A DNA stretch of 64,000 nt from Atkinsonella hypoxylon (lineage: Eukaryota; Ascomycota; Sordariomycetes; Hypocreales; Clavicipitaceae). This document shows positions 9,764-21,501 of this stretch, piece after piece. Made by a program: the position numbers and the translations under genes. The notes below the pieces were generated by a model. The model was not told the DNA's origin, did not search any database, and worked only from the letters and a program-made list of their open reading frames with translations. Each line of letters starts with the position of its first letter. The stretch's first letter is position 1. The stretch lies in contig JFHB01000141.1 of the NCBI GenBank assembly GCA_000729835.1, positions 1 to 64,000 on the forward strand, read 5' to 3'.

Positions 9764-12089
9764 GGCCCGCGCCGCCTTTCAATACGCAACCTTTGACGGG
9801 TACTCGAACAATTCGCCACAGCTTCCCCGGCCTAGTCAAGGCCGTTCACATAGACAAGACGCTGAGACAAATAAACAGTGCCGACTTGCTGCTTTCGTCC
9901 TATTCCCGGAGTTCATGTACGTCGTTTTGTCCTTGCGTACCGGGTCCGTGGGCAAAAGTCGATGCATTCCACGCCGCTTTCTCACTGCTTCCGGCTTGCA
10001 GCTCGCCTCACAACATGTAAATGTCTTAACTTTACCTGCCAACCTGCCTGCCTTCCATCTCCCTCACCGGCAAATGCCTCACCGAATAGTTTCCCTAGTG
10101 CAACAGATTTACGTCATCCGTCTATCTCATGGCTCCTTTCACCATAGCTGATGGATTGAGCATCAAGCTTTCCGCCCCTCACCCACGCCTGTTTTCTGAC
10201 AGACTCGAAGCCCCAGCATCGGAGCAATCGAGAAGTCCTTGGCACATCGCGGGAGCGAGCGGAGAAGGAATGGTTCCCTTGTTTCAAGTCGGAATCGGAG
10301 GGGAGGCTAATGCAGGCGCTTGGTGTGATTGGCGTTGGACCCGGATTCCCCCGCGTTCCTTGACTCCTTGTACATGCTAACTAACCGGCCATCTGGTTCT
10401 TCCAATCACCTTGTCGTCCTATTTGGGTAAAGGCGAGAGTTATAAGTCGATATTCCGTACTGCTTTTATCATTTCTTAACATGCTATCAAGTCAAGTGGG
10501 CTGTTGCGATCTAGCATCACCGTCCACGATGACCAGCGGCACTTCATACAACTTGGCCAATACTTCAATGGTGCGAGAGAATTTCCGCCAGTGCGGGGAG
10601 TTGCCGCGCGAGTGGAAGTAGGGCTCGACTCCAGCACGGTTCACAGACTCCGTTGGAGTTGGATGATAAAATCTACGCTATTATCGACAACTGAAGGGGA
10701 AAAACCCCTCATCTCCAGACTCGTTTACCTGCCACACGCGTCTATACAGCGCGTCTATACTTGCACATTTCGATCTTGCAGTGGACGTCACCAGTCCTGA
10801 TCCCCTGTCTACTATATTACTTATGGGATGTTGTTCGCCCACCAAGTTCGTCATGTCTCGTCGGAAATGATTGGCGCCGAACATACTTCGCGAATGACCA
10901 GCTTTGGGCGTAGCCACTGTAACTACGAGAGTGCACCGCGTCCAGACTACCACCGTCGTACTTCAGAGCATGGAATTGCCCAGAGAACCGCCTGAGCTCG
11001 CTTCTTCACCATGACGCCGACTTTCTCAGTGCCGTAGACGGTGAGGACTCCATAAGCTTTACTCCGCACAAAGAAGCGCCGTCTACCTTAGCAATTACAA
11101 GCCTTGTCATGGCCTTACTAGATGTATTCTTAGCAACTATATCCACAAGCATCAGTTTCGAGCATGTAATCCGGTCCCGAAGCCAGAGTTATACGCAGTC
11201 CCCGGAAAGTTACTCATATCAATGCTTTGATTGTTGTGAGAACTTCAATATAAGATAAGTCTATTCAGTTCATGGGGTGCAGAGTGAGTCTCCAACTACA
11301 GTAGTTAGCCATACAGCGAGCGACATCAAGCCCAAGACGCAAGCCAATAAGCTCAGTCATGGCGCGGAAGGCCTGGCAACGATCTATGAAGGATCCGTGA
11401 AGATGTTTGTTTTGGCCCAACATGAGATAGTCTCGCTTGTACTGAACTACTCACACCAGCTTTTAAATCCCGCTATCGTCTACGGAACCAGAATTCTGAT
11501 GCTAGGCAACGGTTTGATGGCATCCAATACTGAAAACAACTGGTTTCGGGGCCGCGCTTGTCAATGCTTAGGAGAATAAAATGGAGGAGATGGTGTGGAG
11601 AAGATGGTGTGGTCAGCGACGATGAAGCTAGATCCATCCTACATAGTACTTTGGAGTATCACAACTTTGTTATTCGATTGAGAAACGAGGGACTCGATTC
11701 AGGCTTGGTCTTGTTTCTGTCTGTTTGTGTAGTTCGTCAGTATGACACTAGAGCTGGAAAGCGTGAAATGTGTTGAAATGGTTAAATGGTTGGTCTGAGA
11801 ACCCACAAGGCTTCGGGGAACGCACAAAAACCCCTTCAAGGTCACCTCATCTCATAAGTGATGGAAATAATTGGTGCGTCGTAAGACGAATCCAAGATTT
11901 GGTGTCAATAATGGCAAACTCATCGTCAGTCTGGGGCACATTACTAATTGACAAGGAAGCATCTTGTTTTCATTGGCCACTTGCCACCGTCAATCCGCAC
12001 AACGGCATTAGTGGTTTAGTCAGCAGCGGACCTCGACGCGCCATGCGTACCACACCGAAACTACAACTCTACTTGTGCATTGAACTAAG

Positions 12090-14276
12090 ATGAGCCAGCG
12101 AGTGCAGCGTCACGGCGCCTGTCGTCACCTAATCATGGTGTATAAATGGGAAGAGCATCAGCAGGTATGCCGTCGACTGTATGTCCAAGAGGGGAGGTGT
12201 ATGGAGTATATCATGGATTACATGAAGCGTGAATATCAGTTCACGCCGAGGTGAGTCACCCAATCCCCTTTCATTACACTGTCCAGAGCCGTAGTGCCCG
12301 TGAAACTTGGTGCAAATTTGAACATCAAGCCGAGTCAGCTCTCTTGGATTGGAGGTACTAATGCATCCAGCAAACGTGCTTTTCACAATCAATTTCGTCG
12401 TTGGAAGTTCCCTCTGAAGCAGCGTTACTTGCACAAAGACCAACCTTTAGTGGACCGTGTCAAGGAACTATGGGAAAAGAATTTAGGACAGCGCGAGATG
12501 CTCCGGATTTTGAACGAAGAAGATGGGTATGATATCAAATTTAACGAACTTATGCGACTGCGTGCACGGAAGCGTTTGCTTTTGAAACATCCAAAGGGTG
12601 ACGCTACTAGTTCCTTGGATTTGGAAAACAGGCCAAATAGGGAGACACAAAGTTCAACAGTTGGACTGTCACAAGGCTTGTCTTCACAGTCTGCCCAGCA
12701 GCGTTTTGATCCGGCAGCAGTTCCTGCTAAGGTCTCAAAACGCAGTCAGAGACGAAGAAAGGATGGTGATCAAAGCCATAGCGGTTCAGTCGTACGCTTC
12801 CCTTCGGAAACTACTCTCGACGACTCACGCATCATGTTGAACCTCAACGTGGCCAGATATCGCGACTTGAGGTCACAATTCCAACAGATCTGTGAGGCTG
12901 AAGGTATCATGAAAAAGACAATTGCTGGTGCCGAAAAATGGGATGCGGCCAAGGAGAAGCTCGTGCGGCAGATGCCAGAACTAAACGGACCAGCCTGGTC
13001 AACACAAGAAAAGCTTGAGTCGCGTCAACTGGCACTCGATGTGATCTGCACTAATGTGACTAAAAATATGCGCATCATGGAAGCAAAAATATCAACAACA
13101 CAGGCGAAGAATCTTTTGGGCCTCAATCCGGATCAGTTCCGAGAGTTAAGGTCAGTTTTCTACCAAGTACTGATTGAAGCTGGATTTATTCGCAAGTCAA
13201 ATGCTACGCCTCAGCAGTGGGAGAGTTTGAAACGAGCATGGGGGGATAGGTCGGTATACCTGAAGCCGATATTTGGCAACATGAACGAGGAGCAGAGAAG
13301 GGCGCTCGAGGTCCTAGCGAAGGGCATTTTGAAGAGGATGCAACGTGTACAGTTTCAGGAAGAGCCAAAAACACAACAGCAGCGGCGGCAACAAGAACAA
13401 GAAGGAGGGGGAGGAGCAGAAGAACAAGAAGATGAAGGAGAAGAAGCAGAAGAAGAAGAAAAAGAAGCAGGAGCAGGAGCAGAAGGTTATGGTGATGGTG
13501 ATGGTGATGATGATCATGATGGGCAAAATGAGGCAGACCAGCCGGTAGACCAGCCGGTGCAATCACAGAGCTTGCCTCCTCGGCGACAAAATCCTGTGAG
13601 GATGACCCGTCGCCGACAGCAGCGAACCGATCATGTAGACCTTGGTGACGGCGGGGCAAAATCCAACTTCGATGCCGTGTCAGAAGTATCTCACATATCT
13701 CAAATGGATTTCAGCCCTGCCAGCAGCAGTATGGGTGCCCATGTCCTAATGCCACTGCAGTCACAGACGTCAGCCGCGTCGTCAACTCAAGGCGGGCTCC
13801 CGCGTCCACCTGGCGTTGTCGAGTCATCGTCAATGGCGGCCGGTCTGTCGTTGGCTTCACGGATGGATTCGTCACTGCTTCTCGATTCCAGCGGCCAGGG
13901 AGCGTTTATGGGTCCATCTTATGTCCAGTCTCAATTCACGCCGTCGGCCAGACCAGCACCAGTATATCATCCAGTACAGTCAGTGATATCGGCATGTGCG
14001 ATATTTATGCGACTGCACCCGACGTCGAGCTTTGTGTCTAGTCAGAATCTCTGGATATCCACACTCGCCTCCAATTCCGTACAAGAACTCCGAGACGCAG
14101 CTATTGAAAAGTTCCCTGGGACGGTGTGCGTAAGAATCGAAGGTGTAGTAAAGGATGGTAAAGGCGGGGAGCTTCCATTGCCCATTGAACAGGATGAAGA
14201 GCTGAGAACTTATATTGCACACTTGCAGGGAGCAGCACCCACCTTTAGCGTGCAATTGATATGGAAAACCTCGTGA
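12090..14276 (+). CDS. Clr5-domain protein with an internal duplication
   Basis: Two exons, 12090-12250 and 12371-14276 (688 aa). The 120-nt intron starts GTGAGT and ends TACTAATGCATCCAG. Joining restores a Clr5 domain at about residues 18-72: a Trp followed by an LY..EG pattern and then FTPSKRAFHNQFRRWKFP across the junction. Clr5 domains occur at the N-terminus of many fungal proteins thought to act on chromatin or transcription. Two related modules follow (about 212-290 and 305-375), then an acidic Glu/Gln/Gly/Asp tract (about 388-441), Ser-rich sequence and a conserved-looking C-terminal region (about 590-688), possibly a ubiquitin-like fold. An in-frame ATG at 12135 is an alternative start. 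A continuous frame through the intron is an artefact. Targets are unknown. Confidence 0.85.
13371..13530 (+). repeat. Purine-rich simple sequence inside the Clr5 gene
   Basis: Imperfect GAR and GGTGAT repeats encode the acidic Glu/Gln/Gly then Gly/Asp tract. All frames on both strands are open across it, so reverse-strand frames here are not genes. Length variation between strains would be expected. Confidence 0.85.
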
Positions 14277-14930
14277 GAGAGAATCTTGCCTTAGTTGACC
14301 GAACGCAACGCCTGGAGCGGACCTGCGCTAAAGTTCCCTGTCGTTGACATGGACGAAAAGTTTTGCATTTTAACGGAGCAACAATTATCATTATATTGCC
14401 TGGTAATGTAAACAACTCATATTTTAAATAGATTCAAGATCGAACCTTTTCCTGTTTGCGAAAGATGGTTCATGTCTCAGCGTTAATTTCACCAACATTT
14501 TCTCAGCTGTGAGATGTGTGTACCTACCGGGCCTACCTGCCGGTAAATAGAGTCTGGCGTTTCAGCGGAATACCCAGGCGGACGTTGGACCCAGGTACTT
14601 GATCAACGGGCCAATAGCACAGCGTGGAGGGGCAGTGAGCGTCTCAGTAACCCGTACCAGGTACATCACGTACCTCGAAGGGGTACGTACCTAACTACAG
14701 CAGATATGGAGATGGCGGCTGGACGAAAATCCGAGGCACTCAAGCTCCAGCAGCAGATGAAGCTTCGGCTTTGGCTTTAGCTCGTCCGCCACCACTAGGA
14801 GGAAACAAGAAAACTAGAAGACTGATTACTACGTCTTTCAGCACTCGATTTGACTTGCAGGCAGACACTGCTGCTTGTCTACAGATATTGGCAGCAGTGC
14901 TGTTTCCGCGCATTGCTTCGGCAATCCGCA
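14277..14930. other. Intergenic region upstream of D-lactate dehydrogenase
   Basis: Contains the 3' end of the Clr5 gene transcript and the promoter of the next gene. Between 14520 and 14700 there is a cluster of ACCTACC, GGTACT and CGTACCT words related to the CCTAGGTA motif found elsewhere in the window. No coding sequence seen. Confidence 0.6.
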
Positions 14931-17025
14931 ATGGCACAGTTACGACTGCGGTCGATGCAAAGCTTGCGAGGCTACAGCACAAGCAGCTTTGCAGCTGCAC
15001 GTAATTCTCGGAGCCATCTCACAAGGCGATATTACGGCACCGAAATCGAACCAGAAAACCCGAAACCACCGCGCCGGGGCACTGAAATGAAGCTGGGGAG
15101 GTCTTTCCAAGGCCAGGTCATGGGCAGTATTGGCGCGCGATTACGCCGGGAGAGGGAACAGCGCGAGCAATATGAACGATGGAGAAACATGACAGACCCC
15201 TCCAGGAATTGGATGGTGACGTTTTGTGCGTTTACGCTGCCGGTCTGAAAATCCGTGGAAGAACTTGGCTAACGGAAACTGCAGTTTTCCTCTCGAGCGT
15301 TAGCATCGCCTATTACCTAGGCACATTTTGGCCTAGCGAACCCGAGCCGTCATCGACGCTACCTCTGTCCAAAGTCAGAGACCCCAAGCACAACACCAAA
15401 CTCGAAAACATGCAAGCTGCATGGGCCGACTTTGTCAAGATTGTGGGCAAGGAAAACGTTAGCACATTGGAAACGGACATTGAACATCACACTGGATCTA
15501 AGTGGTCGACTCATCTCCCAAAGCCAGATGAGAAGCCATTTTGCGTCGTGTACCCAAGTAGCACCGAGGAAGTCTCAGAAATCATGAAAATCTGTCACCG
15601 GCGACGCATACCCGTTGTTGGCTACAGTGGCGGCACCAGCTTGGAAGGACATTACACCCAGACACGGAAGGGCATCTCAATTAACTTTGGTAGAATGAAC
15701 AAAGTTCTCGCACTGCACAAGGACGACCTGGATGTCGTTGTTCAGCCTGCTGTTGGCTGGGAAGCGTTGAACGATGACCTTGCCAGGGAGAATCTTTTCT
15801 TTCCTCCTGATCCTGGACCAGGAGCCATGATTGGCGGTATGGTTGCCACTGGATGCAGTGGCACGAATGCCTACCGATACGGCACAATGCGTGAGTGGGT
15901 TTTAAGTCTGACTGTTGTCATGGCCGACGGAACAATCATCAAGACCCGACAACGGCCGCGAAAAAGCTGTGCTGGGTACGACCTCACAAAGCTTTTCATC
16001 GGATCCGAGGGCACTCTCGGTCTAGTGACTGAAGCTACGCTCAAATTAACGGTCAAACCAATGTCAACCAGCGTTGCTGTGTGCACGTTCCCCTCTATAC
16101 ACCATGCTGCCACCTGTGTCAGCAAAGTTGTCGGTCAGGGCGTGCCCATTGCTGCTGTTGAGATTCTGGACGACAACCAGATGAAATTCATCAATGCTGC
16201 TGGCATGACCTCGCGTTCCTGGCAAGTGGCACCGACACTGTTCTTCAAATTTTCTGGCACCGCCACAGGAGTCAAGGAGCAAATTTCTCAGGTTCAGGGA
16301 CTGGCAAGACAAGCTGGAAGCAAAAGCTTCGAATTTGCCAAGAACCAAGACGAGCAAGATGAGTTGTGGAGTGCCCGCAAGGAAGCCCTCTGGAGCACTA
16401 TGCAAATGATGAATGAGGGAGACCGAGTGTGGACGGGAGACGTAGCCGTGCCCATGAGCCGCCTACCTCAACTAATCGAAGAAACTAAGGAAGATATGCG
16501 CAAGAGCGGTTTGACAGCGTCAATCGTGGGGCATGTCGGCGACGGCAACTTTCACAGTGAGCATTAACCAAGGGTGAGATACACGTAGCGAATTTTATGC
16601 TGTGCTGACTTTCAATTAGCTATATTGACCTACAGCGCGGCTCAGCGCAAAAAGGCCGAAGGAGTTGTTCACAGGATGGTCAAGCGAGCGATTGAGATGG
16701 AGGGCACCGTAACCGTGAGTCACAACCTGGACCAGCGATGGCTATGGAGACGGGGACCAAAAATTTTTAACGGGTCTGCAGGGCGAACATGGTGTTGGAC
16801 TGGTTAAGAGAGACTATCTTCCTTACGAACTAGGGGAGTCGACGGTCGATGCAATGCGACAGGTATGTTTTTGTGCTCTGCGTGTGCAGTATTATGCTAT
16901 GCCGTGCCCTGGCTGATACATCTGGTTCGCAGATTAAGAAGGCATTCGACCCTCTTTGTCTGCTGAACTGCGACAAGGTTATCCGCATGCAGCGGCCCAA
17001 GAAGGGAGAGGTTGAGGCGTTGTGA
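14931..17025 (+). CDS. dld1: D-lactate dehydrogenase (cytochrome), mitochondrial
   Basis: Five exons: 14931-15225, 15285-16556, 16620-16714, 16782-16862, 16933-17025 (611 aa), all with GT-AG introns of 59-70 nt that keep the frame. The enzyme oxidises D-lactate to pyruvate and passes electrons through FAD to cytochrome c (family knowledge, EC 1.1.2.4). The first 40 residues are rich in Arg and Ser without acidic residues, as in a mitochondrial presequence. A hydrophobic helix at about 93-114, split by intron 1, would anchor it in the inner membrane. The FAD-binding PCMH domain follows (about 180-350; the GGTSLEGH motif is clear). HVGDGNFH near the end of exon 2 and GEHGVG at the start of exon 4 are hallmarks of the FAD-oxidase C-terminal domain. 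Exon 1 starts at the first in-frame ATG. Confidence 0.92.
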
Positions 17026-17518
17026 GATGTTGTCGAAATAAGGGGTTAACATCTGTACACTACGTATGGCGGCTACGTGCGGCTACGTGCGGCTACGTGC
17101 GGCTTTATTATGTGCTATATATATTCATACTAACTATATACCATTTGTGTGCGAATTTGCATAGAATGGTCATGGTCATGACTTGCTGTGGCTGATGAGG
17201 TAAACACTCATATAGTACTGATGACGGATTTGGATATGAATGATTGATTCCGCTCGCCCTAGGTCCATACCTCCCGGGGTTCTTCCCTCGGGGGTCCTTC
17301 CCTCTGGCCTCTGGATGGGATGTCCCTCCCTGGGTTTCCTTCCTTCCCTCCAAGGTTTCTAGCGCCTCAAATGTTGCCCCGCGCGTCTTGCCCAGCTGCC
17401 CCTCCATGGCTCCCGTTCCGCGGCACATGGCCACAAGGTCCTCCGCACTGCAAACGTCATCCTGCCCCCCGCATCAAAGTCCTTCGCGCTGCTGGTCTAG
17501 AATTCGCAGCGCATCATC
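17026..17518. other. Intergenic region between dld1 and the PHAF1-family gene
   Basis: Holds three perfect copies of GGCTACGTGC at 17071-17100 just after the dld1 stop and a pyrimidine-rich CCCTC/TTCC stretch (17258-17350) that is probably the promoter or 5' UTR of the next gene. No coding sequence seen. Confidence 0.6.
17071..17104. repeat. Three perfect copies of GGCTACGTGC
   Basis: A 10-bp array with a partial fourth copy, 46 bp after the dld1 stop codon, so probably within its 3' UTR. Confidence 0.9.
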
Positions 17519-19141
17519 ATGTCGCTGTTCACAGCCCAGCTCTATCCAGGTCGAGCTCTGGGATTCCTCAGTACGACCTTCCAAATGCTTTTAATTATTA
17601 AAGCCAAACGCAGCTAACCAGCTCATGCAGTTCTCGGCGCGTCCCTTCACGACGTCGTCACCCGCCTCAAAGCCGAACCTCACCGTTTTCCCAAGCTACA
17701 AGTTATTTATTCGCCAGACCAGCCAGTCACTGAGCCGGTATGCATCGTACTCCCACAGAACGGCATCCGCCTGCGCTTCGACGGGCCAGAGCAACGACTG
17801 CGACTGATCGAAGTCGTCAACTTTACCAAAAACCACATCACATTCAAAGATAGGGATCTCTTGAAACCAGTGGCAAATGGCAATTCGGCACCCGGCTTGT
17901 CTATCCAAGGGGAGTCCTCACTCGGACCAACCTTTCGACACATCTACCACCGATTGCTGGGCCCTACGTATGGCGGCGAATTTATCCCCCCCGCGAGCGG
18001 TAATCAGGAAGAAGGCACCTACGTCTTGTCGTACCCGGGTGTTGCGTTCAACTTTTCTTTGGCGAAATCTATCTACTCACCCGACAAGGATGTCGTAACC
18101 CTGTTGTCATCTGCATCGAGTGCGAACCAGATTGCCACTTCAATGGCTGTCTTCAGCGGGACATCATGGGCAGTAGCGCGACAGACGCTCTGGACAGAGA
18201 CACTTCCCAGCGTCAAGCAAACATCGGTGCTGCCGCGCACAAAAGATGTGTATCCTGACGAGGTCTCGCTTGTTCATATCCACGGCGGAGGAAAGCTGGA
18301 CTTGTTTCGCAAGTGGACCAACAATGCATTTCGGATCCAGCTTGGGGAGACGACGCCCCAGGACCTCATCATGGAGCTGGGCCCGCCCAATGCCATTTAC
18401 CGCAAAAATGATCAGAAAATGGTAATCCACAAAATGCGCACCGCGAGCAATACGCACAGTCGTCCCAGTGCAGGTGACCTTCACCGGCCCGATGACCTTA
18501 CTGATACGGATCAGTCATCCATGAATACAGGGTCAGATGATTCGGAAAACGACGAGGCTATCGACGATCAAGCTGATGCTATGAATACATGCGGGGAATG
18601 CTTCTACAATTACTTCTACCTTGGATTCGATATCCTCCTTTCAACACCCACACAGCCCTCAGAAATACCTCCGGGCGGTAATGGTACAATTCACTCGCCT
18701 GATGAAGCAGAGAAGCCCATCAAATCCCATCATTCGGATCGGTTAGTGGCAACCAAGCTGGTCCTACACGGAAACGTCCCTGGTTCGTATGAGTTTAACC
18801 GCCATCGCCGCTGCCGCTGGGAAGTGGCTTATCTGAGCGATCACAGTTCTGAACCAGTCTCATCGGAGACGCCGTTCCGGGACATTGAGCAGCGCATGAA
18901 CAAGAAGTGGGAACTGGCGTACTCCACGGGCCAGAAACCTCGACGCCAACGGGGCATGGTGCTGAATCGTGGATGGGGCGATAGCCCCGGGAGTAGTTGT
19001 GAGTTTCTCGGCGGATGGGAGGAGAGCGGTGTCAGGAGGGCTGAGGCGAGCGGAGATTCGACTACGACGCTATTCGGATTCCCCGGGTTGGTATTCGAGG
19101 TGCTAAGGAACGATTATGTAAATACCGTGACCGTATTTTGA
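17519..19141 (+). CDS. PHAF1 / C16orf70 (UPF0183) family protein
   Basis: Two exons, 17519-17570 and 17631-19141 (520 aa). The 60-nt intron begins GTACGA and has a GCTAAC branch site. The first exon supplies the LYPGRALG start of the family; the second continues with LGASLHDVV, a QNGIRLRFDGPEQRL segment and an IEV..FTKN segment, all typical of UPF0183. In animals PHAF1 acts with BCAS3 at the forming autophagosome; a fungal role is inferred only. A low-complexity acidic insert (about residues 325-365) separates the N-terminal domain from the C-terminal block with NYFYLGFDILLS. There are no membrane segments. The gene follows dld1 in the same orientation with 493 bp between them. Confidence 0.85.
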
Positions 19142-19624
19142 ATTTTCCCAAGGGGAAGGGTGGGGGATGGATAGGGTTATTGAGATAAGTTAACAATCCT
19201 TGTATTACGTGATTACTGTTCCTTTTACAAATTCTTCATGACGTGTCCACAAGGCACTTTGGGGGGGGGGAGTTGTGTTTCGTTGTGTTTTTTTGTAGAT
19301 TTTTGTATAAAGCCAAAAACCGGCTGCAATGTGCAGACCTATTAACGTTAGTATTCCTACTTGCATATTCCTTGGGAAACGGTGGCGCGGTAGTTTTAAA
19401 TATCGGCAGCCGGAAAACAATTGATTTGCTTTACTCTATTAATTTATATGCGATATGTTATGATCTACGGCGGAGATTTGAAATGCCAAGGCCCATGCAA
19501 AATGCCAATTTTAGATTCCCCATGGATGCAACTATATACAGAACGCCAAGCCCGCTAGTCTGATAACCAAAAGGAGTTGAAGATGAGTAGACTTGGCCCC
19601 CTTTCAAAGAATAGCTCGAGTTTA
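19142..19624. other. Convergent intergenic spacer
   Basis: Lies between the stops of the PHAF1-family gene (+) and the MFS transporter (-) and should carry both 3' UTRs. It has a G9 run near 19261 and AT-rich sequence after it. No gene seen. Confidence 0.6.
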
Positions 19625-21439
19625 TTACTCGTGTGTCGACTGATCGGCAGGGCTATTTTCAGGCGCTGTTTCTTCTTTTCTATGCTTCAAGGACTGCAAC
19701 CCCGTCTTGTGCTCAGTATGGTCCTTGCTCAACTTCTTCTGAACAACGGCGAAGCTGATGCAGAAGGCGATGAACGCACTGCAGGTGAAGAGGATGTACA
19801 TTTTCTGCAGGGCGTTCCAGTACGCGGGCTTGACGACAGCTGCGTCGTTGCCCTGCAGGTCGGCGACGGTGTGGACGCTCGCGGCGGCCTGCGAACCGGT
19901 GAACATGCTGGCGACCTTGGGGCCGAGCTGGCTCTCCAGGTAGCCTGACTGGGATTGCATGCGGTTGTTGAAGATGACGCCGCCGACGACGACGGAGACG
20001 GAGGTGCCAAGTTGGCGGAGGAAGCCGAAACTGGCGGTTGCGGCGCCGATGTCCCGAGGCTCGATGTTGGTCTGGAGGGCGATAAGGGGGGACTGGAAGT
20101 TGGGGCCGACGCCAATGCCGGCTATGATCTGGAAGATGATGATCTTGGCCCAGTCCCGATCATCGCCGAGGTCGATGTAGAGACCGAAGCCGAGAGTCAT
20201 GATGGCAAGACCGAACATGATGGGGAGCTTGTAGTTGCCCGTGCGCTTGATCAGCAAGCCGATGAGGGCAGCGGTGATGGAGAGGGAGAGGGCAAAGGGG
20301 AGGATATAGACGCCCGAGAGGAGAGGGGTGGCGCCCAGGACGGCCTGAAAGTACAAGGGAAGCCAGTAGCTGCCGCCCATGAAAGTGAAGGCGTGGACGA
20401 AGGCGAGCGCGAAGGCGGCGATGCTGGTCTTGTGGCGGAACAGCGAGACGGGCATGATGGGGTACCTGGCCACGAAGCCCTCGTAGACAGCGAACAGGCC
20501 GACGGTGGCCAGGCCAAAGATGATGAGGCAGATGACGATGGCGGAATCCCAGGGGTGCTGGACGCCGCCGAACTCGAGGCCAAAGAGGAACATGAGGGTG
20601 CCGCCGATGATGAGCAGGCTGCCGGCCCAGTCGATGGCCAAGAGGCCCTGCTTCACGGGCGTGCGCGGGTTGTGCAGCTTCAGCACGAAGACGAGGATGA
20701 CGAGCCCGACGGCCGACAGCGGGAGATTGATGTAGAAGCACCATCGCCACGAGACCTTGGTGGTGAAGAGGCCGCCCAGGACGGGCCCGACGGCCGAGGC
20801 GACGGCCCACACGCAGCCCAGAATGCCAAAGTACATGCCTCGCTTGCGCATGGAGAACAGGTCGGAGACGCAAATGTTGGGCAGCACGATGGTGCCTCCG
20901 CCGCCGACGCCCTGGATGGCGCGCGCGGCAATCAGCATGCCCATGCTGTTGCTGATGGCGCACAGGAGCGATCCGATCCAGAAGATGGCCACGGCGCCGA
21001 TGAGCACGGGTTTGCGCCCAAAGATGTCGGAGATCTTGCCCCAGGCCGGGACGAAGGTGGCGTTGCCGAGCAGATAGGCTGAGCCGATCCAGATGTAGCC
21101 CGTGCTGGACTGGAAGTGGCTCGAGATGGTGGGAATGGCCGTCGTGACGATGGTCATGTCCAGCGCTGCGAGGAACAGGGCCAGACAGAGCGCCAGGACG
21201 ACGAGGAATGTCTCGAGCTGTGTTCGTCCGGCCTCTGCTTCGTGCTCGGCAGCGGCAGCGGCGTTGGGAGCAGCAGCTTCGACATCGTGGGCCGTTGGCA
21301 ACGGCGCTTGCTGCTGTTGCTGTGGTGTCGGTGCATTCTTCTCATCTTGCTGCTTGACAGAACTGTCCTCCCTTTCTATGCCGACGGTTCGTTCTGAAGA
21401 GCTTGTGCGAGGATTGGATGCGGCGGGATTAGAAGCCAT
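19625..21439 (-). CDS. MFS transporter, DHA2 drug:H+ antiporter family
   Basis: One exon from an ATG at 21439 (604 aa). An in-frame extension upstream lacks a convincing ATG and contains a poly-Lys/poly-A stretch, so I reject it. About 80 hydrophilic residues with a Gln run and Ala-rich sequence precede about 14 membrane helices, the DHA2 topology. Family motifs are clear: LDMTIVTTAIPTI in helix 1, GKISDIFGRKP in the loop after helix 2, and an AVGPVLGG motif C of antiporters in helix 5. It probably exports toxic compounds or fungal metabolites using the proton gradient at the plasma or vacuolar membrane; the substrate cannot be read from sequence. Codons are unusually G/C-ending, leaving long open frames on other strands. 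No biosynthetic genes flank it. Confidence 0.9.
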   Translation of the reverse strand: MASNPAASNPRTSSSERTVGIEREDSSVKQQDEKNAPTPQQQQQAPLPTAHDVEAAAPNAAAAAEHEAEAGRTQLETFLVVLALCLALFLAALDMTIVTTAIPTISSHFQSSTGYIWIGSAYLLGNATFVPAWGKISDIFGRKPVLIGAVAIFWIGSLLCAISNSMGMLIAARAIQGVGGGGTIVLPNICVSDLFSMRKRGMYFGILGCVWAVASAVGPVLGGLFTTKVSWRWCFYINLPLSAVGLVILVFVLKLHNPRTPVKQGLLAIDWAGSLLIIGGTLMFLFGLEFGGVQHPWDSAIVICLIIFGLATVGLFAVYEGFVARYPIMPVSLFRHKTSIAAFALAFVHAFTFMGGSYWLPLYFQAVLGATPLLSGVYILPFALSLSITAALIGLLIKRTGNYKLPIMFGLAIMTLGFGLYIDLGDDRDWAKIIIFQIIAGIGVGPNFQSPLIALQTNIEPRDIGAATASFGFLRQLGTSVSVVVGGVIFNNRMQSQSGYLESQLGPKVASMFTGSQAAASVHTVADLQGNDAAVVKPAYWNALQKMYILFTCSAFIAFCISFAVVQKKLSKDHTEHKTGLQSLKHRKEETAPENSPADQSTHE

Positions 21440-21485
21440 ACTTTTCGTCTTTGCTCCGTTGATCAGCTGGTTCTTTTGCCTTCCC

Positions 21486-21501
21486 TTTTTTTTTTTTTTT
21501 T
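21486..21501 (-). promoter_or_regulatory. A16 tract just upstream of the MFS start
   Basis: On the coding strand this is a run of sixteen A, 47-62 nt before the ATG. Poly(dA:dT) tracts exclude nucleosomes in fungal promoters; placement suits the 5' UTR or core promoter. The role is inferred. Confidence 0.4.

Larger units (their letters stand above)
7081..12089. other. Gene-free stretch with many small tandem arrays
   Basis: About 5 kb with no gene that I can support. The left end is the promoter and 5' UTR side of the minus-strand gene starting at 7080. Between 7.2 and 9.8 kb there are eight short tandem arrays with unit lengths of 5-12 bp, plus GTACGGAGTAC words at 8957 and 9244. From about 9.9 to 12.0 kb I see no repeats or genes. 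The last few hundred bases should contain the promoter of the Clr5-domain gene. Confidence 0.6.

Noticed and set aside
12294..12370. A start for the Clr5 protein at 12294
   Set aside because: The codon is GTG and the stretch is the 3' part of an intron; splicing to the exon at 12090-12250 restores the Clr5 domain.
13204..13659. A 151-codon minus-strand frame with poly-His and poly-Leu
   Set aside because: It arises from the simple repeat in the Clr5 gene read on the other strand.
20160..20963. A 267-codon minus-strand frame within the MFS gene
   Set aside because: His/Arg/Pro-rich off-frame translation of the same gene.
19955..21082. A 375-codon open frame on the plus strand
   Set aside because: It lies entirely antisense to the MFS transporter, is rich in Asp, Glu, Gly and Ala from mirrored G/C-ending codons, and has no domain. 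It is a shadow of the real gene.
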